From positions 38,074 through 102,073 of the forward strand of contig CALMQM010000013.1 of the NCBI GenBank assembly GCA_937871435.1: DNA of 64,000 nucleotides. The letters are read 5' to 3'. The notes beneath the pieces are model-generated. The model made no database searches. It was given only the letters and a program-made list of their open reading frames with translations, and had not been told where the DNA came from. The DNA comes from an uncultured Bacteroidota bacterium. GTDB lineage: Bacteria; Bacteroidota; Bacteroidia; AKYH767-A; 2013-40CM-41-45. Position 1 is the first letter of the stretch; every line of letters begins with the position of its first letter. The translations under genes were made by a program, and so were the position numbers. Below, piece by piece: positions 38,159 to 48,170 of this stretch.

Positions 38159-41100
38159 ATGAAAACTATCCACACGAATTATCTCAGGTTGTTTACCCTG
38201 CTCATTCTTTCTCCTCTTTTTGGTCAGGCTGCCACATTCTATTGGGTCGGCGGTTCAGGAAACTGGAGTGATTTTTCTAATCACTGGGCAACAAGTAGCG
38301 GAGGAACAACTTTTCATTCCTCTATTCCTACGTTGAACGACGATGTAGTGATTGACAATGCATCCTTCACAGCCGGCAGTCAAACGCTTCTGTTGGATTC
38401 CACGTTCTATTTCTGCAAAAGCATTACCTGTACCAATGCTCAGTTTAGTCCGACAATCACAGGGAATTCCGCTACACTATATATATATGGATCCATGCAA
38501 CTGGATGCCAGTATCAATATGGAATCAACCTACCTTGTTTTTAGAGGCAGCGGTTCCGGAAATGTATTGAGTACCGGAAATCAGATCCTGGAAACAGTGA
38601 CCATCGACAGTCCGGGTCAGTACAGTCTTGGCAGCGACATCAATATGTACATGGATCTCACGATTCAAAACGGAGCTTCATTTGATGCCAATAACTATGA
38701 TATCACTTGCCGGTCTTTTACTTCTGATTTAGGAACCACAGTTTCAACAGGGGATATTAATATCAACCTGGATGGAAGATGGAATGATTCATATACAACC
38801 CGAAAAATCGAATGGAAAGGAACAGTGAATAATACAACACTCACTAACCTCTTCTTTCATTGTAACATTGGTGCAGTTTATGGTCTTCCAAATATAGTTC
38901 AGGTTGATTCAATGGTTTTTACGAATACCGGTTCAGTACAAAATGTTCTGGCAACTTATCTTTATCTGCCCGGATCATGCAATGTAGTTAGCAGCACAAT
39001 TCATCGTGCCGAATTTGGGGAAACAGATTGCTATCTTACTTCCTGTACTTTTGATACACTTCTGGGAAAAAGTTTTGTGTTCAATGGAGATTCAACGCGT
39101 GTGACCGTCAACAATTATTTTGGCATCACTTCCAATTGCAATGATTTGGGTTCAATCACTTCGTTTAATTCTCCCAGCGGGTTTGGGCAATTGATTGTTC
39201 CATCCGGAACTGTGAATATAGACTGGGTTAGCATGGCGAATATTCATGCAGGTGGCGGAGCCGTGTTCAACGCGAACAATATAATAGACGGAGGAAACAA
39301 TACCGGCTGGAACCTGAATGCACTCACTCCGCGAACAATGTACTGGATTGGCGGTAGCGGGAACTGGGACGACGGTGCGCATTGGTCGCTTAGTAGCGGA
39401 GGAGGAAGTGCCGGTTGTAAACCTACACAACTCGACAATGTTATTTTCGACAACAATTCTTTTACAGGCGACGATACTATTAATACAAATCAGTATGAAT
39501 ATTTGATTGGTTCGGTAACATTTACCGGTATCACAACAAGCCCACGATTTGTTGGAAACATTCTCAAAGTGTACGGATCATTCAATCTTGATCCCTCGGT
39601 TCGCATGGATTTACTGACGCTTCGTTTAATGGGAACACAGTCAGGACTGACATTAAAAACCGGAGGGAATGCTTTGCAGAATGTGGACATGACTTCAGTT
39701 GGCACCTATGATCTTTTGGATTCATTGAAAGCAAATTTATTCTATCTGGAATCAGGAGGTCTGAATCTGAATGGACATTATCTTGACGCTGATGTAGTGA
39801 ATACATATTCAGGTACTACACTTGATGCAAGTAATGCGGTGATTTATTCTCAGGAATTGACGTTGAGTGGAACAGTTACCGGTTCAACCAGCACAATGAT
39901 TTTCATGAACAGGTACAATTCAGTGATCATTGAACCTGGCAACTTTTACAGTGTCGCATTTACTCATCATGGAACAATAATGTCTCCGCTAACACTTCAT
40001 TACCTCAACAGTTTTGATACACTTGACATCAATGCTGTCTGTACAATCGGTCAGGCACAATTCCATGGAACCACCAACCTGCATACTGACAATACTTTTG
40101 ATTCATTGGTTGTGATGAATGGAGGCTATGTTCTTACGCTCGATTCCGGAACAACTCAAACGATTCTTTCCGCGATTATCAGTTATGCCGACTGTAACAA
40201 TTTGGTAAGTATCCGGTCTTCCAAATCAGGTGAACAGGTTACAATTTCAAAAGCAACGGGATCTGTCTCCGCGGATTATCTTCAGTTGAGTGATATACTC
40301 GCAACAGGTGGAGCCACATTTACCGCGAATAACAGTATAGATGCGGGAAATAATTCGGGCTGGACCATAAACTCCGCATCACCGCGAACATTGTATTGGA
40401 TAGGAGGATCAGGAAACTGGAACGATCAGACAAACTGGTCGCTCAGCAGTGGAGGAGCAGGTGGAGAATGTACACCAACTGCAATCGACGATGTCGTGTT
40501 TGACAATGCTTCAGCAATATCCGGTGGTACTATTACTGTGAATATTATGAATGCATCCGTTCATTCACTCGATATGCAAAATGCAGGATCCAATGTGAGT
40601 ATGGAAGGAAATAACTTATCTGTCTATGGTAATTTAGCATTAGCTCCGGCAATGATCTGGAACATCAACAATCTGAATTTGATTCCTGGTTCAGCAGGTA
40701 TCACAATGAGCAGCAATGGCACGGAGTTGCAATTTGTAACAATTAATGGTACAGGAAATATTGTTCAGAATGATGCGCTCTATGCAACGAGCCTCAATAT
40801 GATCAATGGCAACTTTGATGCAAATGGATTTGATGTGAGTGCATCCGTTTTGCAAAGTGCGCCAGGCACAATATTTACCAGCGGTGCCATCACCATTACA
40901 GTAGCGGACTTTGCACTACAAGGCACGATCAACAATTCATCCAGTACGGATGTTATATGCCAGCAATTTCCTGCAGCACACAGTGTGAATAGTATTTATC
41001 TGTTCCGCAGCAGCGGTACATTCCGTGATATTACTGTGATGAACGATGGATTGTCATTTCTTCTCGCAGATGTGAATTGCAGAGTACTTACTGCCTATGG

Positions 41101-42478
41101 GGATATGGCTTATGGAGGCTATTTGACAGCCAACAATATTCAGAAGCTAATTGCATTTGGCAACCTCACTCTGCAAAACAATAATGTCGATACACTTTAC
41201 CTGAATAATCCGGGCAAAACAGTCAACATGGCCTACACAGTTACTATCGGCAGTGAGCTGATTGCAAACGGAACTCCTGCTTTTCCGGTTTTCATCCAGG
41301 GCGGAGCATTTATGAATCTTGTTAAAACAGGTGGTCAGGTGTGTCTTAGTGATGTTTTGCTGAGCAATGTTCCATGCAGCGGAGGTGCGCAGTTTTTTGC
41401 CGGACAAGGTTGTGTGGATTTAGGCGGCAATACAGGATGGCAATTTGCTCCATGCACTGTTAGTTCAGATGTATGGCCGGGTGATGCCAATTATGATTTA
41501 GTATGCGACAATCTCGACATCCTGAATATCGGTGTAGCGTTTGCAGAATCAGGCCCGACGCGTGCAGGTGCTTCCAACAGCTGGACAGCTCAACCTGCAA
41601 ATGATTTTGGTAACTGGTTTAGCAGTGCGGTAAATATGAAACACGCGGACTGTGATGGTAATGGTACTGTGGATTACAATGATACTCTTGCGGTAAATCA
41701 GAATTACAGTCTGAATCATCCGGCACGACTTGCCAACATCCCTAATCACATCAATTCAAGTTTGCCTCCATTGGTATTAGTTGCATCTCCGGATACTGTG
41801 GCTCCCTCCTCTACAGTATTCGTTGATGTTCAGCTTGGATCACAGACACTTCCGGTAGATAGTTTATATGGAATCGCGTTCAGTGTTTTTTATGATCCTG
41901 CAATGTTAAATGCAAGTACTGTTCATGCTGATTTTACCGGTTCCTGGTTAGGCACAGTTGGCACTGACATGATTGGATTTGCACGTAACAATGCTGTTGA
42001 AGGAAGAATTGATTTTGCATTGTGCAGAACAGATCATCAGAATATTTACGGAGGATTCGGTCACTTAGCCTTGTTTGATGTAGTGGTTGTAGACAACATT
42101 TCTACTATCAGTGAAGCATTGTTCAGTGTGTCTAATATCTCGGCTATCACTTACACTCAATTCAATCTCGCAATCGGTCGACTGAATGATACCATTACAA
42201 TTGATCCGTTACTTGGAATTCATAAGCCATTAAATCTGGCATCGAACTTTTTCATTTTCCCTAATCCTGCCCGTGACAAAGTGAGCATCCTCGCTCATGA
42301 TGTTCAATTAAAAAGTGTAGAGTTGTATGATATGCAGGGAAGGATAGTTGGATCAGCAGCCAGCATTGACAATGATGTTACTCTGAATACTGCTTCACTT
42401 GCTTCCGGAATTTATGAAATCCGTTGCATTACTGATAACGGAGAATATCATAGCAGACTGGAGATTGCAGGAAAATAA
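38159..42478 (+). CDS. T9SS type A surface protein with three large repeats and dockerin/cohesin-like modules
   Basis: A 1439-residue exported protein. Seen: a signal peptide (LFTLLILSPLFGQA); three large repeats that open with YW(V/I)GGSGNW at residues 28, 395 and 746, followed by W(A/S)(T/L)SSGG, a PT..DDV.(I/F)DN segment, and long beta-strand stretches; a dockerin-like module from residue 1105 (VWPGDANYDLVCDNLDILNIG ... HADCDGNGTVDYNDTLAV, two EF-hand-like loops); a cohesin-like beta-sandwich (VLVASPDTVAPSSTVFVDVQLG ... YGIAFSVFYDP); and a type A sorting domain (FFIFPNPARDKVSIL ... SRLEIAGK). Surface display is expected. Ligand and any role in complex formation are inferred only. Confidence 0.9.
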   Translation: MKTIHTNYLRLFTLLILSPLFGQAATFYWVGGSGNWSDFSNHWATSSGGTTFHSSIPTLNDDVVIDNASFTAGSQTLLLDSTFYFCKSITCTNAQFSPTITGNSATLYIYGSMQLDASINMESTYLVFRGSGSGNVLSTGNQILETVTIDSPGQYSLGSDINMYMDLTIQNGASFDANNYDITCRSFTSDLGTTVSTGDININLDGRWNDSYTTRKIEWKGTVNNTTLTNLFFHCNIGAVYGLPNIVQVDSMVFTNTGSVQNVLATYLYLPGSCNVVSSTIHRAEFGETDCYLTSCTFDTLLGKSFVFNGDSTRVTVNNYFGITSNCNDLGSITSFNSPSGFGQLIVPSGTVNIDWVSMANIHAGGGAVFNANNIIDGGNNTGWNLNALTPRTMYWIGGSGNWDDGAHWSLSSGGGSAGCKPTQLDNVIFDNNSFTGDDTINTNQYEYLIGSVTFTGITTSPRFVGNILKVYGSFNLDPSVRMDLLTLRLMGTQSGLTLKTGGNALQNVDMTSVGTYDLLDSLKANLFYLESGGLNLNGHYLDADVVNTYSGTTLDASNAVIYSQELTLSGTVTGSTSTMIFMNRYNSVIIEPGNFYSVAFTHHGTIMSPLTLHYLNSFDTLDINAVCTIGQAQFHGTTNLHTDNTFDSLVVMNGGYVLTLDSGTTQTILSAIISYADCNNLVSIRSSKSGEQVTISKATGSVSADYLQLSDILATGGATFTANNSIDAGNNSGWTINSASPRTLYWIGGSGNWNDQTNWSLSSGGAGGECTPTAIDDVVFDNASAISGGTITVNIMNASVHSLDMQNAGSNVSMEGNNLSVYGNLALAPAMIWNINNLNLIPGSAGITMSSNGTELQFVTINGTGNIVQNDALYATSLNMINGNFDANGFDVSASVLQSAPGTIFTSGAITITVADFALQGTINNSSSTDVICQQFPAAHSVNSIYLFRSSGTFRDITVMNDGLSFLLADVNCRVLTAYGDMAYGGYLTANNIQKLIAFGNLTLQNNNVDTLYLNNPGKTVNMAYTVTIGSELIANGTPAFPVFIQGGAFMNLVKTGGQVCLSDVLLSNVPCSGGAQFFAGQGCVDLGGNTGWQFAPCTVSSDVWPGDANYDLVCDNLDILNIGVAFAESGPTRAGASNSWTAQPANDFGNWFSSAVNMKHADCDGNGTVDYNDTLAVNQNYSLNHPARLANIPNHINSSLPPLVLVASPDTVAPSSTVFVDVQLGSQTLPVDSLYGIAFSVFYDPAMLNASTVHADFTGSWLGTVGTDMIGFARNNAVEGRIDFALCRTDHQNIYGGFGHLALFDVVVVDNISTISEALFSVSNISAITYTQFNLAIGRLNDTITIDPLLGIHKPLNLASNFFIFPNPARDKVSILAHDVQLKSVELYDMQGRIVGSAASIDNDVTLNTASLASGIYEIRCITDNGEYHSRLEIAGK

Positions 42479-42494
42479 TTTGGGTATGGTTTAT

Positions 42495-42531
42495 AAAAAA
42501 AGCGCTTCATTTTTTGATGAATCGCTTTTTC
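42495..42531. terminator. Bidirectional terminator
   Basis: AAAAAAGCG-C-TTCAT pairs with ATGAA-T-CGCTTTTT around a short T-rich loop; with A and T runs on both sides it can serve both the 38159-42478 gene and the opposite gene ending at 42584. Confidence 0.75.
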
Positions 42532-42583
42532 TATGAATATAAATTTACTGCCGGAAAATTATTTATTATTCAACCGGGTCAGA

Positions 42584-43408
42584 TTATCTTCCTTTGTCAT
42601 TACTTAAAGGTTCATCAAAGGCAAGTTCAACAGTTGTTCCGTTGATTTTTTGAATTGAATTTTCAGTAAACGTTTCATTCCACTTTATCATCATTTCAAC
42701 TTTTTGCATGTCCATCGCGGCTCCACCTTCCATACGGTTCCATTCAGCAACAAACGCATCGTCTTCTCCTTTGTACAACAATATCGCTTTTGCATTTCCA
42801 TGAATGGTTGCATAATCTTTACCATCCGGCATACGCACAGCGATACGGGAAGGATAAATAATACCAATCTGATCCCCTGTATATGTACATTTGAATTTGA
42901 CAGATGTTTTATCAGTTTCTTTATTCAGCTTCGCCATTGTGCAACTGAAATTCCCTGCGGTGAATTGATTTTGTGAAGCAGGCAAACGAAAATCCGGAAC
43001 AGCAATTCCTTTGCTGTTGTTTGGTATACGGTACAAACCCTCCAATGCGAATGAATAATTTTTTACTTTGTTGTAATTCGGACCTTTTAGATTGATCACG
43101 CGGGAGGCGGATCCATATGGTTCAACAACCACCCATTTCTCGGAAGGATTTGTTTCTTTTCCTTCAATAATAAATTTACTTTCTTCCGGTTTATACATTA
43201 TGAAATCACCGGATTTGTTTGTGATGCGGATTTTAAATTTTATTTCACCATCTGTCGAAACAGCATCAACAAAACTGAAGAGTAAATCTGTTGTTTCGAA
43301 TTTAGTGTCTTTGTAATATATTTTTTCATACTTGATTTCTTTTGCATTTTTCTGTGATAAAGATGCAAATGAGGAGAGGCAAAGAACTGCCAGAAGAATA
43401 TTTTTCAT
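42584..43408 (-). CDS. Secreted hypothetical protein
   Basis: A 274-residue protein with a signal peptide (KNILLAVLCLSSFASLSQ) and an all-beta look: FSFVDAVSTDGEIKFKIRITNKSGDFIMYKPEESKFII and FSCTMAKLNKETDKTSVKFKCTYTGDQIG. No family was recognised and no sorting domain is present, so it may be periplasmic. A promoter-like pair lies directly upstream and a bidirectional terminator downstream, so it is probably a single-gene unit. Confidence 0.82.
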   Translation of the reverse strand: MKNILLAVLCLSSFASLSQKNAKEIKYEKIYYKDTKFETTDLLFSFVDAVSTDGEIKFKIRITNKSGDFIMYKPEESKFIIEGKETNPSEKWVVVEPYGSASRVINLKGPNYNKVKNYSFALEGLYRIPNNSKGIAVPDFRLPASQNQFTAGNFSCTMAKLNKETDKTSVKFKCTYTGDQIGIIYPSRIAVRMPDGKDYATIHGNAKAILLYKGEDDAFVAEWNRMEGGAAMDMQKVEMMIKWNETFTENSIQKINGTTVELAFDEPLSNDKGR

Positions 43409-43428
43409 CGGTTGGGTTTTTTACAAGA

Positions 43429-43463
43429 CAAAAATATCAAAAAATAAAAAACAACAGGACAAA
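43429..43463 (-). promoter_or_regulatory. Possible promoter for the 42584-43408 gene
   Basis: On the minus strand, TTTG (43463-43460) and TATTTTTG (43436-43429) are 23 bases apart, at the upper end of the accepted spacing; the ATG is 20 bases downstream. Confidence 0.45.
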
Positions 43464-43497
43464 TGAGAGATTACCGCCTCAGGTCTTGTTTTCTTTT

Positions 43498-46026
43498 TTA
43501 TTGAAAAAATTCAGATGATTTTGGTTCCGGTGCAGGAACAGTAAGAATTATCCTGGCACCACGAACAGATTCAATCTCCAGATTTCCACCCATCATCATC
43601 GCTCTTTCCTGCATTCCCATCAAACCAAGAGTTTTCTGTGATTCCAGTGTACTCTTTTCAATGCCACGTCCGTTGTCGGCAATAGTCAGCACAATGTTCT
43701 TGTCCACTTTCAACAAACTGCTTTTTACACGCGTAGCTTTGGAATGTCTTGCGATGTTTGTAAGTGATTCCTGGAAAACCCGGAATATTCCCGTTGACAA
43801 TGACTTATCAAAGCGTTCGTCAGGAAGATTGGTTGTAAAATCCGTAAAGATCGAAGTTCGTTTGAAAAATTCCTGACTTTGCCATTCCAATGCGGCAATC
43901 AATCCCAGATCATCCAGAATTCCCGGACGTAATTCTGTGGAAATTCGTCGCACTGATTTTACTGTATCGTCAATAAGAGAAATCATGCTTTTAGCTTTTT
44001 CTTCCAGCAGAGGTTTATCTTTCGGCATTTTGCTTCTCAGCCATGAAAGATCAATTTTTAAACTTGTTAGTTGCTGGCCCAGCTCATCATGAATTTCACG
44101 GGCAATGAGAGTGCGTTCATCTTCACGAACTTTAAGAAGATGGGCAGATAATAACCGCAATCGGTCGTTCATGTGAAGAATTTCATCTTCTGTTTTTTTC
44201 TGAGTTGTGATATCCCGGGTGATTGCCAGAGAGGAAGTGATTTCTCCGGAAGGGTTTCTCATCGGAACCACATGTGACTCAAACCACCGTTTATTTCCGC
44301 GGAATGTGGTTACTTCAAATTCATACTTAAATGGTTGTCCTTCAAAGATTCGTTCGGATAGTTTGATATATTGATCCCTGTAATTATTGTCAACAACATG
44401 CAGAATACTTTTTCCTAAAATCTGCTCTGCTGTAGCTTCAAGCATTTCCATTCCGGCCGGATTCATTTCCAGTACAATTCCTGAACGATCTGTCACTTTA
44501 ATGCATTCCGGTTCAGTTTGAACGATAGTGCGTAACCTGTTTTCACTCTCTGCAAGAGCCAATTCGTATTTTTTCAAACCGGTGAGGTCAAGCATCGTTC
44601 CAATCATCCGGTAAGCGACTCCCGAAGTGTCCCGGAGGATGCAGGCACGCTCATAAAAAATTCCATAGCTTCCATCCGCTTTTCGTATTCTGTATTCATT
44701 ACTCCAGAAAAGACTATCAGACTGGATTACCTCATTCCAGTTTTTAATAATCCTGGCTTTATCTTCCGGATGAATTAATGTTTCAAAAAATTCAGAAGTT
44801 ACTTCAAACGAATTTGGCGGATAGTTGAGGATAGCATACAAATTTTCACTCCACCATGCCTTTTGGGTTTTCAGGTCGAGCTCCCAGACACCATCATTAG
44901 AAGATTTGAGTACGTAATTAAAACGCTCATTGGCTTCCCGCACTTCTTCTTCTTTTCGCAAGCGTTCGGAAATATCTTTGATAGTTACCAGTATTCTGCC
45001 ATCCGGCAATTTGGTACTCATGATTTCTGCAGGAATAACACGCTGGTCTTTGCAGAGTAGATTTTTTGCAGAAAAATAATTCGTTCCATTACTGAATAAC
45101 TCAAACCATGCATCTTTTTCGTCCTGTTCACCTACAATGAGTTGCAGTAAATTTAATTCGAGCAGTTCTGAACGCAAGTATCCAAGAAGGTCCAATCCGC
45201 GACCATTCACTTCTATATTTTTTCCGTGTTCGTCAACAATGAATATGGCGTTGTCAGAAGATTCTACCAAGGCCTGAAAGCGTTGTTCGCTGTTTTTGAG
45301 TTTTTGTTTAGCAAGAATTTCCTCTGTAACATCAAGTGCAAAAACCATTCTGACTAACTTTCCTTTCCAGTTTACTGTGTGATAGTGAATATCGGCATAA
45401 AGGATACTACCATCCTTTTTTTGGTGTTTCCAGATCCCGCTATCCGCTGTTCTTTCGTTTCCATATTTAAAATGCTTCAGGTAATTTTCCACTTCTTCTT
45501 TCGGACGAATCTGAGTGGTAGGCATTGCCAGGAATTCTTCCCGTGTGTAGCCGTAATGTTTTGTCGCGGCTTTGTTGACATCAATGTATCTCAGTGTTTC
45601 CGTGTCAACGATCCATTTTGGTACTGGACTCTCTGTGAAAAGTAATTCATATTTATTATCCGAATCGAAGAATGGAGGAGAACCCTGTTTTTTGAATATG
45701 AGAGTAGTGCCGCTTGAGGAAGGATATATGGAAATCTCTATCCGTTCATTCAAGAGTGAATAATTTTCCTCCAGAATTTGTACCTGCTGTGTTTCCCGGG
45801 CATCACCCAATGCTTTAAAGAATGCCGGGAAATCCAGGCGGCTGAATTCGGAGTCAATATTTTTGCCAATAGATTTTTTCCCATGCTTTCTCAACATAGC
45901 GGCTGCCGCGTCATTCATGTACAAACACACATCGTGTTCATCCAGTCCGATCACTGCGTCAGTCATTCTTTCCAGAATATCCGGAATCGCATTTTGGTTT
46001 TCGGTGTACAGCGGGGTTTCTGTCAT
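43498..46026 (-). CDS. Multi-PAS HisKA_3 sensor histidine kinase
   Basis: An 842-residue kinase without membrane helices, so probably cytoplasmic. Seen: about five PAS-like domains in series (for example MTDAVIGLDEHDVCLYMN, YGYTREEFLAMP, SSDNAIFIVDEHGKNIEVNG, SNDGVWELDLKTQKAWWSE and VTDRSGIVLEMNPAGMEML), each joined by short helical linkers; a HisKA_3 domain with phospho-acceptor H646 in AREIHDELGQQLTSLKIDL; and a HATPase domain with FQESLTNIARHSKA, DNGRGI and LGLMGMQERAMMMGG. Kinases of this type usually pair with LuxR/NarL regulators; none is adjacent. The two membrane-anchored receivers at 48171-49402 are the nearest candidates, beyond the transporter gene. Confidence 0.93.
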   Translation of the reverse strand: MTETPLYTENQNAIPDILERMTDAVIGLDEHDVCLYMNDAAAAMLRKHGKKSIGKNIDSEFSRLDFPAFFKALGDARETQQVQILEENYSLLNERIEISIYPSSSGTTLIFKKQGSPPFFDSDNKYELLFTESPVPKWIVDTETLRYIDVNKAATKHYGYTREEFLAMPTTQIRPKEEVENYLKHFKYGNERTADSGIWKHQKKDGSILYADIHYHTVNWKGKLVRMVFALDVTEEILAKQKLKNSEQRFQALVESSDNAIFIVDEHGKNIEVNGRGLDLLGYLRSELLELNLLQLIVGEQDEKDAWFELFSNGTNYFSAKNLLCKDQRVIPAEIMSTKLPDGRILVTIKDISERLRKEEEVREANERFNYVLKSSNDGVWELDLKTQKAWWSENLYAILNYPPNSFEVTSEFFETLIHPEDKARIIKNWNEVIQSDSLFWSNEYRIRKADGSYGIFYERACILRDTSGVAYRMIGTMLDLTGLKKYELALAESENRLRTIVQTEPECIKVTDRSGIVLEMNPAGMEMLEATAEQILGKSILHVVDNNYRDQYIKLSERIFEGQPFKYEFEVTTFRGNKRWFESHVVPMRNPSGEITSSLAITRDITTQKKTEDEILHMNDRLRLLSAHLLKVREDERTLIAREIHDELGQQLTSLKIDLSWLRSKMPKDKPLLEEKAKSMISLIDDTVKSVRRISTELRPGILDDLGLIAALEWQSQEFFKRTSIFTDFTTNLPDERFDKSLSTGIFRVFQESLTNIARHSKATRVKSSLLKVDKNIVLTIADNGRGIEKSTLESQKTLGLMGMQERAMMMGGNLEIESVRGARIILTVPAPEPKSSEFFQ

Positions 46027-46163
46027 AACGATAACAATTAGAGACTGGCAAATAAAAACTCCATTGCAGCATGCGATTCATTTGTTCTGTCTGCGAAAAA
46101 AGAACAAATGCATGCTGATGAATTGACCGGCAACTGAATACAGCCGGATGAAAATAACTCCAA

Positions 46164-46233
46164 TTCACCGGAATTGTTCACTCCGGTATTTAAAGATAAT
46201 CATTCATTCTGAAATTTCAATTATTCCGGTGAA
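46164..46233. repeat. 11-bp inverted repeat between the transporter and kinase genes
   Basis: TTCACCGGAAT (46164-46174) and ATTCCGGTGAA (46223-46233) are perfectly complementary with 48 bases between. It could be an operator or a stem; there is no T run to support a terminator. Confidence 0.35.
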
Positions 46234-46316
46234 AAAATATGAACAGGAATTTTTAACAGTTGAAGCGAAGTGATTTCCTGTTTTAACAATTGTATTATAT
46301 CACAACCGGACCGGCT

Positions 46317-47951
46317 TCAATGACCTCCGCTTACCTGCTGATCGAAGTCCATACCCTGTGCTTTGAGTATTTGACGTGTGCGCACAGCATGCCAAACCAT
46401 GTAAACAAAACAAATAAGCGGTACGATGTAGCTGAAATGAGTAAAGCTCATTCCTGCAATACCCCCCGGAGACATTTTATCAAAATCACAGATTACCCCT
46501 TGAGCGGGAGGAATGATGGCTCCACCCAGGATCATCATGATCAAAAAAGCCGACCCCTGGCTGGTATATTTTCCAAGACCTGCAATGGCAAGAGCGAAAA
46601 TGCAAGGCCACATGACTGAACAACACAACCCACTACTGATGAACGCAAACGTACTTACTTGTCCGCTTGTCAATAATCCGGTTATCATAGCGATACTTCC
46701 AAAGGCTGCCATAGTAAAAAGCATGCGCGCCGGTTTTTCATTGGCATTGAAAAATGCAGCAATAAGAAAGAACACACACAATATATATATGTAGAGATTG
46801 GTGACATCATTTCCGCGAAGGTGGTTCACAAGAAGAATAATACAGAAAGCCACCAATGGTACAACGATCGTTAAAATATTTTTGGTGGACTTCTTGAGAT
46901 TAAATACGGAAACGGCGCCGGTCCATCGACCAATCATGAGACTTCCCCAATACAATGAGATGAATTGGGAAATGAATTTTGCATCCAGTCCTCCAAATTC
47001 AGGCTGGCGGAGCAAAGCTCCCATATTACTTTGTACAGTTACTTCCATTCCTACATACACAAAAATGGCAATCATTCCCATCACGAGCTGAGGATATTGC
47101 ATAGCTCCCCAGCCTTTGGGATTTTTCTGCGCAGCAATCAAAGCATAAAATAATAATCCCAGAATAATGATGAGCGAACCAAGTACGAGATAGACTTTCT
47201 CATTTTCTCCAAACATGGTATTGAAGAACAACAATACTATCGTTGGTACAGCGATCATGAACAAAACAGACATTGCTTTAGAACTGTTTTCGACATGCTC
47301 TTCAAGCTTAATCGTAGGAAGTTTTTTTGAAGTCAGGAAGAAAAAGGCAACGAGAAAAAAGAGTCCGCCGAGAATAAGATATAGTGTGCGGATAGACTGA
47401 ATCGTTGCATTGCCGTCATTGTTCAGGTCACCGAACAGTACATAACTCACAGCGAGAGGGCCAAGCAATGTTCCCAAAGAATTTACACCACCGGCGAAAT
47501 TCAAACGGTGCGCTCCTGTAGCCGGATTTCCGAGTGCAATGGCGAATGGCTGTGCGGCAGTTTGTTGTAAAGAAAATCCCAATGCAATGATGAAGAAGCA
47601 GGCAAGTACCATTCCGAATGTTGCATGTTCGCCAGATGCAATGAAGGCGAGTGATACGGCGCCAATCACAGACATTGTAAGACCAATGATGATACCGTTT
47701 TTATAACCTATCCGGTTCAAAATATCTACACCTGAAACGGCGGAAGACAGGTACAGAAGCAGACTTCCGAAAAAATAGGCTCCATAAAAGGAAGTGTCAA
47801 TCAGCTGTGATTGAAACTGATCAAGGTTAAAATGAGATTTGCAAAATGGAATGAAGATCCCATTGGAAGCGGCTACAAATCCCCAAAAGAAGAAGACTGT
47901 AACGAGTGTTGGCAAGGCTCCCTTGCTGATAACAGGGTTGTTGTTTCCCAT
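46317..47951 (-). CDS. FucP-like major facilitator superfamily sugar transporter
   Basis: A 544-residue transporter with about 12-14 membrane helices, begun at MGNNNPVISKGALPTL (47951); a frame extension to 48059 has no helix and is rejected. Seen: LVTVFFFWGFVAASNGIFIPFC in the first helix, YGAYFFGSLLLYLSS, IALGFSLQQTAAQPFAIALG, and NFAGGVNSLGTLLGPL, which fit the FucP/glucose-galactose group of proton-coupled sugar permeases. It is longer than FucP (about 438) because of an expanded centre with extra hydrophobic segments. The sugar cannot be named; there are no sugar-catabolic genes next to it. Confidence 0.9.
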   Translation of the reverse strand: MGNNNPVISKGALPTLVTVFFFWGFVAASNGIFIPFCKSHFNLDQFQSQLIDTSFYGAYFFGSLLLYLSSAVSGVDILNRIGYKNGIIIGLTMSVIGAVSLAFIASGEHATFGMVLACFFIIALGFSLQQTAAQPFAIALGNPATGAHRLNFAGGVNSLGTLLGPLAVSYVLFGDLNNDGNATIQSIRTLYLILGGLFFLVAFFFLTSKKLPTIKLEEHVENSSKAMSVLFMIAVPTIVLLFFNTMFGENEKVYLVLGSLIIILGLLFYALIAAQKNPKGWGAMQYPQLVMGMIAIFVYVGMEVTVQSNMGALLRQPEFGGLDAKFISQFISLYWGSLMIGRWTGAVSVFNLKKSTKNILTIVVPLVAFCIILLVNHLRGNDVTNLYIYILCVFFLIAAFFNANEKPARMLFTMAAFGSIAMITGLLTSGQVSTFAFISSGLCCSVMWPCIFALAIAGLGKYTSQGSAFLIMMILGGAIIPPAQGVICDFDKMSPGGIAGMSFTHFSYIVPLICFVYMVWHAVRTRQILKAQGMDFDQQVSGGH

Positions 47952-48129
47952 AAATGAACGAATGGTTTTCGAATACTTTACACGGCGTTGAACAGAAAAT
48001 GTGTCATCACCCGAAATGTAAAAATAGAACAATGGCCAAACCAAGCATAGTTCGTTCAAATAGTTTTGAACATCAGAAGTTCAATAGAGGCGGGTCAGAG
48101 AAAACGGAAGATGGAATCAAAAAAATGAA

Positions 48130-48137
48130 TAAATTTG
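48130..48137 (+). promoter_or_regulatory. Possible -7 element of the first membrane-anchored receiver gene
   Basis: TAAATTTG followed by AAA, 33 bases before the ATG at 48171. The same TAAATTTGAAA occurs upstream of the paralog (48861-48871). No TTTG at proper spacing is seen. Confidence 0.35.
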
Positions 48138-48170
48138 AAATGCTTTTGAATTTTTCAATCCTTCTTTTCT

